64,000 nt of DNA from contig NZ_CP139247.1 in assembly GCF_034087045.1 (NCBI RefSeq), positions 310,001-374,000 on the forward strand. Reading direction: 5' to 3'. Below are positions 22,709-30,663 of this stretch, piece after piece (within the stretch, counting starts at the first letter, position 1; each line of letters begins with the position of its first letter). Below the pieces are notes generated by a model. That model did not search any database and was not told the DNA's origin. It saw only the letters and a program-made list of their open reading frames with translations. Made by a program: the position numbers and the translations under genes. Source of the stretch: Chitinophaga sancti. Its GTDB lineage: Bacteria > Bacteroidota > Bacteroidia > Chitinophagales > Chitinophagaceae.

Positions 22709-23234
22709 CAAATTCCGCCTGAATAGACTCCCTGTCATAAAAGTACATATTCACTCCACCAAACATTTCATATCTATCCTCACTCAACCAGGTACCCTGC
22801 CCATAAGTAGACGCAGCTTTCGAAATCACCGTAAACACCATGTACCCACCCGTTTCCAGCTGTTCATAACAATCCCGGATCAATTTTTCCCGCTCACTTC
22901 CATCCAATAAATGGATCAGTGCATAACAAAATACCCCGTCATATTTCTCCTGATCAAATGGCATCTCCGTAACAGAACCATGATAAATCGTCATCTCCGT
23001 TCCATAATGCTTCCGCGCCATATCAATAGCAGTCTGAGAGATCTCAATCCCCGTCACATTCATCCCATTCTCCCTGAAGACCTCTGCATTCCGGCCATAA
23101 CCATACCCAGGCACCAACACTTTTTTCACCCCCTGCTGCAGGAAGAAATCCTTTGTCAACACAGCTGATTGAGCAGGCTCAAAGCCCCACATCTCCTGCT
23201 TTTCATTAAAACTCTTTTCCCAGAATTCTGTCAT
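22632..23234 (-). CDS. Class I SAM-dependent methyltransferase
   Basis: A 200-residue cytoplasmic methyltransferase. Motif I is VLVPGYGYGRNAEVF, the acidic ribose-binding residue follows in VTGIEISQ, and motif IV is YDGVFCYALIHLL. It resembles thiopurine/tellurite-type small-molecule methyltransferases, but the substrate is unknown. Its final codons lie in the last copy of the 100-bp array. The start at 23232-23234 is 30 bp from the divergent YcxB-like gene, so the two share a promoter region. Confidence 0.9.
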   Translation of the reverse strand: MTEFWEKSFNEKQEMWGFEPAQSAVLTKDFFLQQGVKKVLVPGYGYGRNAEVFRENGMNVTGIEISQTAIDMARKHYGTEMTIYHGSVTEMPFDQEKYDGVFCYALIHLLDGSEREKLIRDCYEQLETGGYMVFTVISKAASTYGQGTWLSEDRYEMFGGVNMYFYDRESIQAEFGNAGLYEVNEVTENYPFYLITCKKL

Positions 23235-23264
23235 AATTCTCTACCTTTATTAAAAATATTTTGA

Positions 23265-23723
23265 ATGACGTCTTTTTCACATACTTCTAAAATATCCCCT
23301 GCAGCCTATATAAAATTCCTCTATGCCCAGTTCTATAAAAAGCCAACAATCCTCGTTCTTTACCTCTTTGCTTTCTACTTTCTTACCCGTATCATAAATG
23401 ACACCGCAGGAATCCCTTCATTTGAGTTTTATTTTATCATTTTCAGCGTTATTTTTCCTAGTTTGATGATATACCTCACTTTGAAGAAACCAGGCGTAAA
23501 AAGGTACGTTTACGCCCCATTACAGTATACCTTTACTGACGAAGCCATACTTATCCAGGGGGAAGACTTTAAAACCGAATTAAAATGGTCTGCCATTCGT
23601 AATGTGAAGGTAATGAAGCACCTTCTTTTCTTCAAAACAACAAGAACCAATGGTACCCTCTTCGATAAAGACCTGCTCACACCCGAACAAATGGCATTTA
23701 TCCAATCCAAAATAACCGCTTAA
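23265..23723 (+). CDS. YcxB-like membrane protein
   Basis: A 152-residue protein with two membrane segments (about 28-46 and 52-72), then a soluble PH-like domain with YTFTDEAILIQG and LKWSAIRNVKVMKHLLFF, the pattern of the YcxB-like family. Its function is unknown. A tandem array of 11-bp units starts three bases after the stop codon. Confidence 0.8.
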   Translation: MTSFSHTSKISPAAYIKFLYAQFYKKPTILVLYLFAFYFLTRIINDTAGIPSFEFYFIIFSVIFPSLMIYLTLKKPGVKRYVYAPLQYTFTDEAILIQGEDFKTELKWSAIRNVKVMKHLLFFKTTRTNGTLFDKDLLTPEQMAFIQSKITA

Positions 23724-23726
23724 TCC

Positions 23727-23885
23727 TTCGAATGTTGTTCGAGTCCGCTTCGAGTGTTGTTCGACCATTGTTCGAATGCGCTTCGAGTGTTGTTCGAACG
23801 TTGTTCGAGTGTTGTTCGAGTGTTCTTCGACGCTTGTTCGACGCTTGTTCGACGCTTGTTCGACGCTTGTTCGACGCTTGTTCGA
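23727..23885. repeat. 11-bp tandem array, 14.5 copies
   Basis: Fourteen units of TTCGAnnnnnn (five identical TTCGACGCTTG at the right end; TTCGAGTGTTG variants at the left), then a final ttcga. The period is exactly 11 bp throughout, about one helical turn, so the TTCGA boxes lie on one face of the DNA. Because 11 is not a multiple of three, every reading frame stays open across it, which creates several spurious ORFs. Confidence 0.97.
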
Positions 23886-24035
23886 ATAAACCCCTTCCAA
23901 AAACGCCCCACCTACCCCCCCAATACCTACCCAAACCACCGCATGTACCCCTTCATACACATATTGAAGTACCATAAGAAAAAAGACTTATATCTGAAAG
24001 AGAAGACCACCATGTGGAGCTTTTAAAAAAACAAA

Positions 24036-24062
24036 GGTTGTGGTGCACCAAACACCACAACC
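24036..24062 (-). terminator. Terminator of the HxlR gene at 24066
   Basis: GGTTGTGGTG (24036-24045) pairs perfectly with CACCACAACC (24053-24062) around seven bases. On the minus strand it ends in TTTGTTTTTTT, four bases after the stop of the HxlR gene. Confidence 0.85.
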
Positions 24063-24065
24063 TCC

Positions 24066-24428
24066 CTATTTTCCAATTACTTCTTTTCTGTGCGCTAACC
24101 CCAGTTCTACAAGGTTTGTAATCACTCCTCTCATTGACCGTCCATACTCCGTCAGTTCGTATTCTACAGTGACATCGTCAAGACCGCGTTTTACAATTTG
24201 ATGTTCTTCCAGATCTTTCAGTACAGTAGACAATACCTTGGCAGAAACCCCACCTGGAATGGCTGTCTGTAAGTCTTTAAAACGACGCTTCTCATGTTGT
24301 AAGAGCTGGAGGATCACTTCCATTCTCCACTTGCCATTCAGCACATCCAGGATATCGTGTGCGACTCCCAGTTGTTGGTTGCAGTCCTTGTTTGAACTGA
24401 ACATTGCCTGTATTGGACATCCTTTCAT
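24066..24428 (-). CDS. HxlR family transcriptional regulator
   Basis: A 120-residue winged-helix protein: DVLNGKWRMEVILQLL, FKDLQTAIPGGVSAKVLSTV and VEYELTEYGRSM cover the family core. A cysteine near the start (GCPIQAMF) and another (DCNQQL) could sense redox state or electrophiles, as in YodB/QorR-type HxlR proteins (inference). The NmrA-like reductase lies upstream on the same strand, a gene content like the E. coli ytfH/ytfG (qorB) pair. A palindrome lies directly before the ATG. Confidence 0.9.
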   Translation of the reverse strand: MKGCPIQAMFSSNKDCNQQLGVAHDILDVLNGKWRMEVILQLLQHEKRRFKDLQTAIPGGVSAKVLSTVLKDLEEHQIVKRGLDDVTVEYELTEYGRSMRGVITNLVELGLAHRKEVIGK

Positions 24429-24430
24429 AC

Positions 24431-24452
24431 CATAAAAATAAAAATTTTTATG
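24431..24452. promoter_or_regulatory. AT-rich palindrome upstream of the HxlR gene
   Basis: CATAAAAAT (24431-24439) and ATTTTTATG (24444-24452) are perfect 9-bp inverted arms, spacer AAAA, two bases upstream of the ATG. It is a candidate autoregulatory operator; the AT-richness makes chance more likely than for the other palindromes here. Confidence 0.45.
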
Positions 24453-24615
24453 CCAACCGGATAATTGCTTTTAACCTGGCCGGTTTACCAGCATACTGCT
24501 GCGGATAAATATTACCTGGGATAGTTGCTTTCTTCAAAGGGTGGTCTGCATAAAAAATTTCCTGAAATGGATCCTTTCTACAAATGCCTCTCTGCAAAAG
24601 AGTTTGCAACTACTT

Positions 24616-25491
24616 TTAAAAAGCAGCAGCAAACTCTTTTGCAAATTCTTCAATAGTTGTCCGGCCCATTTCCCTGGGTGGATGCAGGTCATAATCAGAC
24701 CTCATAGCACCACTGTGAATCGCTGCGCCCAGTTCTACCAATGGCGTTACCTGGAATGGTTGCATTCCTCTTTCTAACAGCGCCTTTGTTACCTCCTCAT
24801 CTGATAAAGTGACCCTTTGCAGATCAGGCTTCCCGATCGCTGCACCAATCGCCTTTGCAGCAGCACTGGCAGTGATGTCCACACTGGCTACATAACGTAC
24901 CAGATCGCTTTCTTTTTTTACTAACTCCTCCACCGCAACAGTGGCAATATCTCTTGGATGTACCATCACGACCTTATCATCACCACCATAATTAGAACCA
25001 ATAAATCCTGCATGTTTGATCATGCCCACAAAACTATACAGGTTGGTAAAAAATGACCCGGGACGTAAATGTGTGACAGCAACCTCATTGAGCGTATTAA
25101 TAATCTGCTCTGCATGATAAGATCCCGTAATAAAACCAGTTCCTTTTTCTAAATGCGCTCCCCAACTGCTGAGGTGTACAATACGTTTTACTCCAGCAGC
25201 CTTTACTGCCGCCACATAACTACGCGCAATGGTGGAATAATATTCAATATGATCAGGTGCACCGAAATTAGGCGGCTCCATGGCAAATAGCGCATCTGCT
25301 CCTTCCAACGTCTTTGTAAGAAAATCAACATCTTCCAGTTTGCCGATAGCGGCCTTTGCACCCAACGCTGCTATATCCTGCTGTTTTTCGGGATTCGTGC
25401 TGATGACAGTAACCCGATGTCCCTGCTGTAATAAATCCTGCGTCAATGGCTTGCCTATATTCCCAAGGGAACCAGTGATAACAATGTGCAT
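24616..25491 (-). CDS. NmrA-like NAD(P)H-binding oxidoreductase
   Basis: A 291-residue atypical short-chain reductase of the NmrA/QorB type. The N-terminus VITGSLGNIGKPLTQDLLQQGH is the dinucleotide-binding motif, followed by VISTNPEKQQDIAALGAKA. The body (LSSWGAHLEKGTGF) matches quinone-oxidoreductase-2-like proteins. It should act in the cytoplasm on a quinone or aldehyde, or as a redox sensor. The neighbouring HxlR regulator at 24066 is the probable controller. Confidence 0.9.
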   Translation of the reverse strand: MHIVITGSLGNIGKPLTQDLLQQGHRVTVISTNPEKQQDIAALGAKAAIGKLEDVDFLTKTLEGADALFAMEPPNFGAPDHIEYYSTIARSYVAAVKAAGVKRIVHLSSWGAHLEKGTGFITGSYHAEQIINTLNEVAVTHLRPGSFFTNLYSFVGMIKHAGFIGSNYGGDDKVVMVHPRDIATVAVEELVKKESDLVRYVASVDITASAAAKAIGAAIGKPDLQRVTLSDEEVTKALLERGMQPFQVTPLVELGAAIHSGAMRSDYDLHPPREMGRTTIEEFAKEFAAAF

Positions 25492-25567
25492 GGCGAATTA
25501 TTTTTTATAGGACAAAGATCTATCGAAATAGGTTTCCTGATAAGGGCTGAAAGATGGGAAGATTGGG

Positions 25568-25666
25568 TTAAAAGTCGGAACCTTGCTTATAAGCAGCAGG
25601 TGACATACCGGTTTGGTTTTTGAAAAACTTACCAAAAGTAGACTGAACTTTTACGGACGGTTGTTT
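25568..25666 (-). pseudogene. Remnant of an AraC-family regulator C-terminus
   Basis: The minus-strand frame closed by TAA at 25568-25570 encodes about 30 residues, including FGKFFKNQTGMSPAAYK, the standard end of an AraC helix-turn-helix. An in-frame stop (about 25667-25669) lies just upstream, and no other part of such a gene is present in the 280-bp gap. It is therefore the tail of a regulator gene that was otherwise deleted, beside the intact AraC gene at 25773. Confidence 0.75.
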
Positions 25667-25772
25667 TCAGCAAAGACCTGGACGATGGTTATTATATAGG
25701 CTATAATGAAAAGGTTGAAATCTGTAGATTCCTCAACGATTTCAACCTTTTAGAATGGAATAAACAATAATA

Positions 25773-26609
25773 TTATTGTCCCGTTCCATACACGAGCGTT
25801 TCCCTATACACCACCGGCGACACCTCCGCATTATTCTTAAAAAACCTGCTAAAATAAAACTCATCATTAAACCCCAACTCAAATGCAATCCGCTTCACCG
25901 GTTTCGCAGTCATATACAATTCCCGTTTCGCCTCCGTCATAATCCTCTCCGCAATCAGGTTACCCAATGTTCTATTAAAATGAGTTTTGCTCAATTTATT
26001 TAACGCCTTCGGTGTAATATTTAATAACCCTGCATAATACCCCGGGCTATGTTCCTTCCTATAATATTGCTCAATCGCATCTTTCAATGATTGCAAAATA
26101 AAAGGCTCATTTCCTACAGGCACCACGGCTTCCTGCCTATCCAACTTCATCCTGGATGCATTGATCAGCAAGATCTTTAAAAACGCCATCACCACCTCAT
26201 ACTGTGCCAATGCCGGTCGGGACATCTCCTGTTCTACCTGTTTCACAATATTCATCAAAGACGCCATTTCATCCACCTGCAATTGCATCAATGGTGGCGC
26301 ATAGATATTATTAAACAAGACACCATTGCAAGCCACTTCCTCCTCATGTTGATAAATACAAAAGAAGTCAGGATGAAAATTGATCAACACACCTTCCATA
26401 TCCCCTTTCACCTGGAAAGGCTGATATAACCCCAACGCCAACAACGCGTTCTCCTGGAAAGTATATTCATACAGCTGTCCGCTTCCCTTAGTCACCAACA
26501 GGATAGAATAATAATTATATCCTTTCTGCTCCTGCAATAACACCCCTTCTTCAAGGCGAGACACCCTGAAAGCCATATTACCCGTCCGCGAACTGATCAA
26601 TGTATACAT
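25773..26609 (-). CDS. AraC family transcriptional regulator
   Basis: A 278-residue regulator. The N-terminal cupin-like sensor domain is at about 1-150 (YYSILLVTKGSGQLYEY). The C-terminal double helix-turn-helix is at about 175-275 (LLNITPKALNKLSKTHF and IAFELGFNDEFYFSRFFK). The ATG at 26607-26609 is preceded on its strand by TAACTTTA and four bases, close to the leaderless module seen elsewhere. The target genes are unknown; the stop of the DUF1348 gene lies 9 bp upstream of its start on the same strand. Confidence 0.9.
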   Translation of the reverse strand: MYTLISSRTGNMAFRVSRLEEGVLLQEQKGYNYYSILLVTKGSGQLYEYTFQENALLALGLYQPFQVKGDMEGVLINFHPDFFCIYQHEEEVACNGVLFNNIYAPPLMQLQVDEMASLMNIVKQVEQEMSRPALAQYEVVMAFLKILLINASRMKLDRQEAVVPVGNEPFILQSLKDAIEQYYRKEHSPGYYAGLLNITPKALNKLSKTHFNRTLGNLIAERIMTEAKRELYMTAKPVKRIAFELGFNDEFYFSRFFKNNAEVSPVVYRETLVYGTGQ

Positions 26610-26618
26610 ACCCTAAAG

Positions 26619-27011
26619 TTAGAAAAGTTTACGCTCCGATGCTGCAATCGCCAAATCATTTATACTGGCAAATCGCCTTTGCATCAGACCATTCTCATCA
26701 AACTCCCAATTCTCATTGCCATAACTCCGGAACCATTGTCCCTGTGCATCATGCCATTCATATTCAAATCGTACAGCAATGCGGTTATCCATAAACGCCC
26801 ACAATTCCTTCTTTAATTTATAATCCAGTTCCCGTTCCCACTTGCGCTGCAAAAATACTTTGACCGCTTCCCGGCCATTGATAAATTCATGCCGGTTACG
26901 CCATTCAGTATCCACGGTATAAGCTAAACTTATGCGTTCAGGATCTTTTGAATTCCAGGCGTCTTCTGCTTTCTGTACCTTTTGTAAGGCTGTTTCTAAT
27001 GTAAATTTCAT
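26619..27011 (-). CDS. DUF1348 (NTF2-like) family protein
   Basis: A 130-residue NTF2-fold protein of the DUF1348 family, recognisable from [48 protein letters not shown] and [16 protein letters not shown]. Its function is unknown; members often sit next to AraC or SDR genes. The ATG at 27009-27011 begins the family sequence; the longer frame to 27125 is unsupported. It is divergent from the AraC gene at 27169 across a 26-bp palindrome. Confidence 0.92.
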   Translation of the reverse strand: MKFTLETALQKVQKAEDAWNSKDPERISLAYTVDTEWRNRHEFINGREAVKVFLQRKWERELDYKLKKELWAFMDNRIAVRFEYEWHDAQGQWFRSYGNENWEFDENGLMQRRFASINDLAIAASERKLF

Positions 27012-27133
27012 GCTACAAAGTTGCAACGATAACCACAACCAGTACATGGACAAATGGAATGAGTGCATGGACAATCCGGCCAGCCCCGAAGTACTGGTTG
27101 CATAGAAAGAGCTGGCGTTCTCCACGAATATAT

Positions 27134-27159
27134 AAGATAGGTGAAATTTCCCCTATCTT
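27134..27159. promoter_or_regulatory. 26-bp near-perfect palindrome before an AraC gene
   Basis: AAGATAGG (27134-27141) and CCTATCTT (27152-27159) flank the self-complementary core GAAATTTC; only one symmetric position pair (27142/27151) breaks the palindrome. It ends nine bases before the AraC ATG. AraC proteins normally bind direct repeats, so a palindrome is unusual here. Confidence 0.6.
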
Positions 27160-27168
27160 TATCTCATC

Positions 27169-27942
27169 ATGCAACACATCCCCATCAGGACAAATACAAG
27201 CTTTAGCATCCGGGATATCAACGAGTATATGTCCGGTCAGGATATGATTCAATCGCTCCATCGTCATGATTTTTACTATTTGTTAGTGCTGGAAAAAGGT
27301 GCAGGTACACATGGTATTGACTTCACAGATTATACGATTACCGACCATTCCATCTTCCTCCTTCGCCCCGGCCAGGTGCATGCCATCCACCTTCATTCCA
27401 GCAGCACAGGGTATCTCTTACAATTCAATCAAAGCTTCGATCCCAGTCCTTTATTGCACACTGCTGCACAGCAAAACTTTTATCAACTGGAAAATACACT
27501 TGTTGTATGCACACAAATCTTTGAAGAATTTACCCATGCTAAAGAAAAATACGAAGATGTCATCAAATCATTACTACATATATTTTTCATCCACCTGCTT
27601 CGCACACAAAAAGCCCCCACTACCAATGATCAGTTACAAACCTTACAGACGCTCATTGCAACTAATATCACCACACATAAACAGGTAGCAGACTACGCCA
27701 CCATGCTCCATTTATCCCCATATCAACTCAACGCCATTACCAAATCATCCCTCGGCAAAACCTGCTCTACCCTGATCAATGACCACATCGTCCTCGAAGC
27801 AAAACGCCAACTCCTCGCCACGACTAACCTTGTCAATGAAATTTCCTGGGCACTAGGTTACGAAGACGTTTCCTACTTTATTCGTTTCTTCAAAAAACAT
27901 ACAGGTCATACCCCCGAATCCTTCCGCCAAAACTTTAAATAG
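27169..27942 (+). CDS. AraC family transcriptional regulator
   Basis: A 257-residue regulator with an N-terminal cupin sensor (HDFYYLLVLEKGAGTHGIDF, then LRPGQVHAIHL) and a C-terminal AraC domain (MLHLSPYQLNAITKSSLG and ISWALGYEDVSYFIRFFK). It is divergent from the DUF1348 gene; the shared region carries a long palindrome and this pair probably forms one module. The methyltransferase at 28004 follows on the same strand with its own promoter box. Confidence 0.92.
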   Translation: MQHIPIRTNTSFSIRDINEYMSGQDMIQSLHRHDFYYLLVLEKGAGTHGIDFTDYTITDHSIFLLRPGQVHAIHLHSSSTGYLLQFNQSFDPSPLLHTAAQQNFYQLENTLVVCTQIFEEFTHAKEKYEDVIKSLLHIFFIHLLRTQKAPTTNDQLQTLQTLIATNITTHKQVADYATMLHLSPYQLNAITKSSLGKTCSTLINDHIVLEAKRQLLATTNLVNEISWALGYEDVSYFIRFFKKHTGHTPESFRQNFK

Positions 27943-27991
27943 ATCCGATTCAATTTCATTTTTGTCCTATCAGCAAGCGCTCATCAAAGGG

Positions 27992-27999
27992 TAATTTTG
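27992..27999 (+). promoter_or_regulatory. -7 box four bases before an ATG
   Basis: TAATTTTG matches TAnnTTTG; the ATG at 28004 follows after exactly four bases. Confidence 0.6.
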
Positions 28000-28003
28000 T
28001 GTC

Positions 28004-28624
28004 ATGACAAACGAGCAATACAAAACCAGGTGGGATAACCGCTATCGCGAAGCTGATTTCGCCTATGGCAAAACACCGAATCTATTCTTCAAAGAATGGT
28101 TAGATCGCCTTGAAAAAGGCAGCCTCCTCATGCCCGCAGATGGCGAAGGCAGAAATGGTGTATACGCAGCTGCCAATGGCTGGCAGGTAACCTCTACAGA
28201 CCTGAGTCCGGAAGGGAAAATCAAAGCATTACAACTAGCCGGTGAATTAAATACGAATCTTACCTACATCGTAGGTGATCTTGAAACTATCAAATTTGAA
28301 CCCGCATCATTTGAGGCCATCGGTTTGATTTATGCACATTTTCTTCCTGAAAAGAAATCACTTTTACACCAGCAGTTAGATACTTATTTAAAACCCGGTG
28401 GTACGATCATCTTTGAAGCATTCAGTAAAAACCACAAAGCGAATGCGCAGGTAGGAGGCCCTACAGAAATAGCATGGCTTTTCTCAGAAGAGGAAATAAA
28501 ACAGGATTTTCCTGGTTATGAAATATTACTGTTGAAAGAAGAAGTGGTTGGATTGGAAGAAGGGAAATATCACAATGGGGAGGGAACAGTAATAAGATTT
28601 GCAGGAAGAAAAAAGGCCGTCTAA
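28004..28624 (+). CDS. Class I SAM-dependent methyltransferase
   Basis: A 206-residue cytoplasmic methyltransferase of the TehB/TPMT-like group: it opens with WDNRYREADFAYGKTPN, motif I is LLMPADGEGRNGVYAA, the ribose-binding Asp is in VTSTDLSPEG, and motif IV is FEAIGLIYAHF. The Y-GxxPN start is typical of small-molecule or tellurite methyltransferases. It is a single gene. A terminator stem overlaps its stop codon. Confidence 0.9.
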   Translation: MTNEQYKTRWDNRYREADFAYGKTPNLFFKEWLDRLEKGSLLMPADGEGRNGVYAAANGWQVTSTDLSPEGKIKALQLAGELNTNLTYIVGDLETIKFEPASFEAIGLIYAHFLPEKKSLLHQQLDTYLKPGGTIIFEAFSKNHKANAQVGGPTEIAWLFSEEEIKQDFPGYEILLLKEEVVGLEEGKYHNGEGTVIRFAGRKKAV

Positions 28625-28638
28625 AATAAAAGACGGCC
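28615..28638 (+). terminator. Terminator overlapping a stop codon
   Basis: GGCCGTC (28615-28621) and GACGGCC (28632-28638) form a 7-bp GC-rich stem around taaaataaaa. The TAA stop of the methyltransferase lies in the loop. Confidence 0.75.
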
Positions 28639-28739
28639 TTGCATTTACTGAAACAGAATTTTCACTTTTATTCTCAAAAAGCCCTTTTAGTTAAAGGATT
28701 TTATCTCTTCATTTGCCTAAAAGGTCCCTACCGCTTCTT

Positions 28740-29621
28740 TTACTTAAAATAATTCTCCTCCATATCCTCAATCAGTCCCACCTCCTTCGGCTGCCATCCC
28801 AATTTCTCCTGCGTCACCTTACCTGAACTTGGCTGATCCATAGACCACATCATCCCCAAAAATCCCATGCTCGCACCTGCCTCTTCGGCTGGAATACTCT
28901 TTGAAGGAATATCCAGGTGCTTCGCCATCACACCCGCCAGTTCCTTCGTTGTAATACCTTCCTCTGCCACTGCATGATATATCGCCCCTGGGGTAGATTG
29001 CTCCATCGCCAATACAAACAACCTCGCCGCGTCATTCCGATGTACCGCCGGCCACCTATTCTGCCCTTCACCTATATAAAAAGCTGCACCACCTGTCTTT
29101 GCGGCATTGATAATAATTGGAATAAATCCCTGATCACCAGCAGCATGCACAGTCGGTGTCAATCTCACGAGAGAAGCATTCCCTCCACGGGCCACCACCG
29201 CAGCAACCGCCTCTTCCGTAGCAATTCTGGGAATTACATCAGTACTCACCAATGGTTGATCTTGCTCTGTCGTCACGGTTCCCCGGGCTATCAAAGCCGT
29301 TCCTGAAGCCACAACTATAGGCCCTTTTACAACTTCCCCTATTGCCTCAATCACCTGCCGGTCCAGCTCACAATATTTCTTGAAATTAGCAAAGTCATGA
29401 ATAAACCCGGTATGTATCACAGCATCCGCCTTTGCCGCTCCACGCTTAATACTTTCCAGATCTTCCAGGTGTCCGCTATGTACCTCCACCCCTGCAGCTT
29501 CCAGTTTCTGCGCAGCGGCATCGGTACGTGCCAATCCAATAGGATAATGCCCTGCCTTTAATAATTCCTTTACAATGGCTGAGCCAATAAAGCCCGTAGC
29601 CCCGGTCAAAAATACCCGCAT
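28740..29621 (-). CDS. NAD-dependent epimerase/SDR family oxidoreductase
   Basis: A 293-residue extended SDR. The N-terminus VFLTGATGFIGSAIVKELL is the nucleotide-binding motif; the body has VIHTGFIHDFANF and the late LGWQPKEVGLIEDM typical of this group. The usual YxxxK is not obvious, so catalysis may be altered. It is divergent from the Crp-type gene at 29707 across 85 bp, which hold a pair of 10-bp direct repeats. Confidence 0.88.
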   Translation of the reverse strand: MRVFLTGATGFIGSAIVKELLKAGHYPIGLARTDAAAQKLEAAGVEVHSGHLEDLESIKRGAAKADAVIHTGFIHDFANFKKYCELDRQVIEAIGEVVKGPIVVASGTALIARGTVTTEQDQPLVSTDVIPRIATEEAVAAVVARGGNASLVRLTPTVHAAGDQGFIPIIINAAKTGGAAFYIGEGQNRWPAVHRNDAARLFVLAMEQSTPGAIYHAVAEEGITTKELAGVMAKHLDIPSKSIPAEEAGASMGFLGMMWSMDQPSSGKVTQEKLGWQPKEVGLIEDMEENYFK

Positions 29622-29644
29622 AAAATTTTGATTTTATGCAACAA

Positions 29645-29687
29645 ATTTGACACAGAATAGGTGCTCAAAACAAGGTCATTTGACACA
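29645..29687. promoter_or_regulatory. Two direct repeats 33 bp apart
   Basis: ATTTGACACA occurs at 29645-29654 and 29678-29687, exactly 33 bp (about three helical turns) apart, between the divergent SDR and Crp-type genes. It is a candidate site for cooperative binding. Confidence 0.45.
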
Positions 29688-29706
29688 ATTTTACTACTTT
29701 CAAGGT

Positions 29707-30291
29707 ATGTTTGATCGTCTGGAAGCATTATTAACTGCGCAACATTCCTTTACACCTGAAGAGTTGCAGGAAATCAATTCGCGTACATTGGTCAGAAAAG
29801 TACGCAGAAAACAACTCCTGCTCCAGGAAGGAGAGATATGTCTTTATAAAATGTTTGTGGCCGAAGGCCTGCTCAAGACATATTATATAAAGGACGACGG
29901 TTCCGAACATATTCTCGGATTCGCCAACGAAGGCAGCTGGACTACTGACGGCCAAAGTCTTAAGAACCAAACGGTGTCCAGGCTGAATATTGAAGCCATG
30001 GAAGATTCCGTTGTTTTATTATGGACACATGAGCACATCAGCCATTTGGTCAACACCATTTCGGGGTTAAAAGCCTATACGCAAGATCTCATCAGCCGAA
30101 GCCTCTATTCCAGTTATGAAAGGATCCTGAGTAATATCAGTGCAACTTCCGAAGAGAAATACCAGGAGTTTGTGAATAAGTTTCCTGATTTACTTAATAG
30201 GGTACCGCTTCATCTGATCGCTTCTTTCCTCGGCGTATCGAGAGAAACCCTCAGTAGAATCCGCCATGCCCAACTGAAACAATCTCACTAA
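29707..30291 (+). CDS. Crp/Fnr family transcriptional regulator
   Basis: A 194-residue regulator: cyclic-nucleotide-binding-like fold (LLLQEGEICLYKMFVAEGLL) and C-terminal helix-turn-helix (LIASFLGVSRETLSRIRHA). The ATG at 29707 fits the family length; the frame is open from 29647 but those residues run through the promoter repeats. It pairs with the divergent SDR at 28740, the same arrangement as 1941/2572. Its last codons begin a 62-bp tandem array. Confidence 0.92.
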   Translation: MFDRLEALLTAQHSFTPEELQEINSRTLVRKVRRKQLLLQEGEICLYKMFVAEGLLKTYYIKDDGSEHILGFANEGSWTTDGQSLKNQTVSRLNIEAMEDSVVLLWTHEHISHLVNTISGLKAYTQDLISRSLYSSYERILSNISATSEEKYQEFVNKFPDLLNRVPLHLIASFLGVSRETLSRIRHAQLKQSH

Positions 30292-30605
30292 GCTGGACTA
30301 TTTAGATTGAAATCCTTATCCGCTAAATAGAACTTATAGAATTCTCTAACCTGGACGACTTACCTGGACAATTTAGCCAAATCCACCATGCACCATTATT
30401 ATAATCTCTAACCTGGATGACTTACCTGGACAATTTAGCCAAATCCACCATGCACCATTATTATAATCTCTAACCTGGAAGACTTACCTGGAACTTTTAG
30501 CCAAATCCACTATTCACCACTAATACAATCTCTAGTCTGGACGACCTACCTGGACAATTTAGCCAAATCTGTCATGCACAACTAAAGCAATCTCCTATCT
30601 GGACT
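30284..30605 (+). repeat. 62-bp tandem array after a Crp-type gene
   Basis: The block ctcta-cctgg recurs at 30344, 30406, 30468, 30530 and 30592, with a period of exactly 62 bp. A matching block at 30284 is the end of the Crp-type coding sequence; gene codons around ccgccatgcccaactgaaac are recognisable in the last unit as tgtcatgcacaactaaagc. The array fills the 372-bp gap before the acetyltransferase; nothing else is seen there except the promoter at 30652. Confidence 0.92.
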
Positions 30606-30651
30606 ACGCCCATTATTACAAATGGACTACATGAATCATGCAGTCAAGTAT

Positions 30652-30659
30652 TAAATTTG
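30652..30659 (+). promoter_or_regulatory. -7 box four bases before an ATG
   Basis: TAAATTTG matches TAnnTTTG; the ATG at 30664 follows after exactly four bases. Confidence 0.6.
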
Positions 30660-30663
30660 TCCC

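Noticed and set aside
23580..24026. Several overlapping frames on both strands through the 11-bp array (Arg/Thr/Asn-rich or Phe/Cys/Ser-rich)
   Set aside because: An 11-bp period keeps all frames open. The predicted proteins are pure repeat and have no promoter or family.
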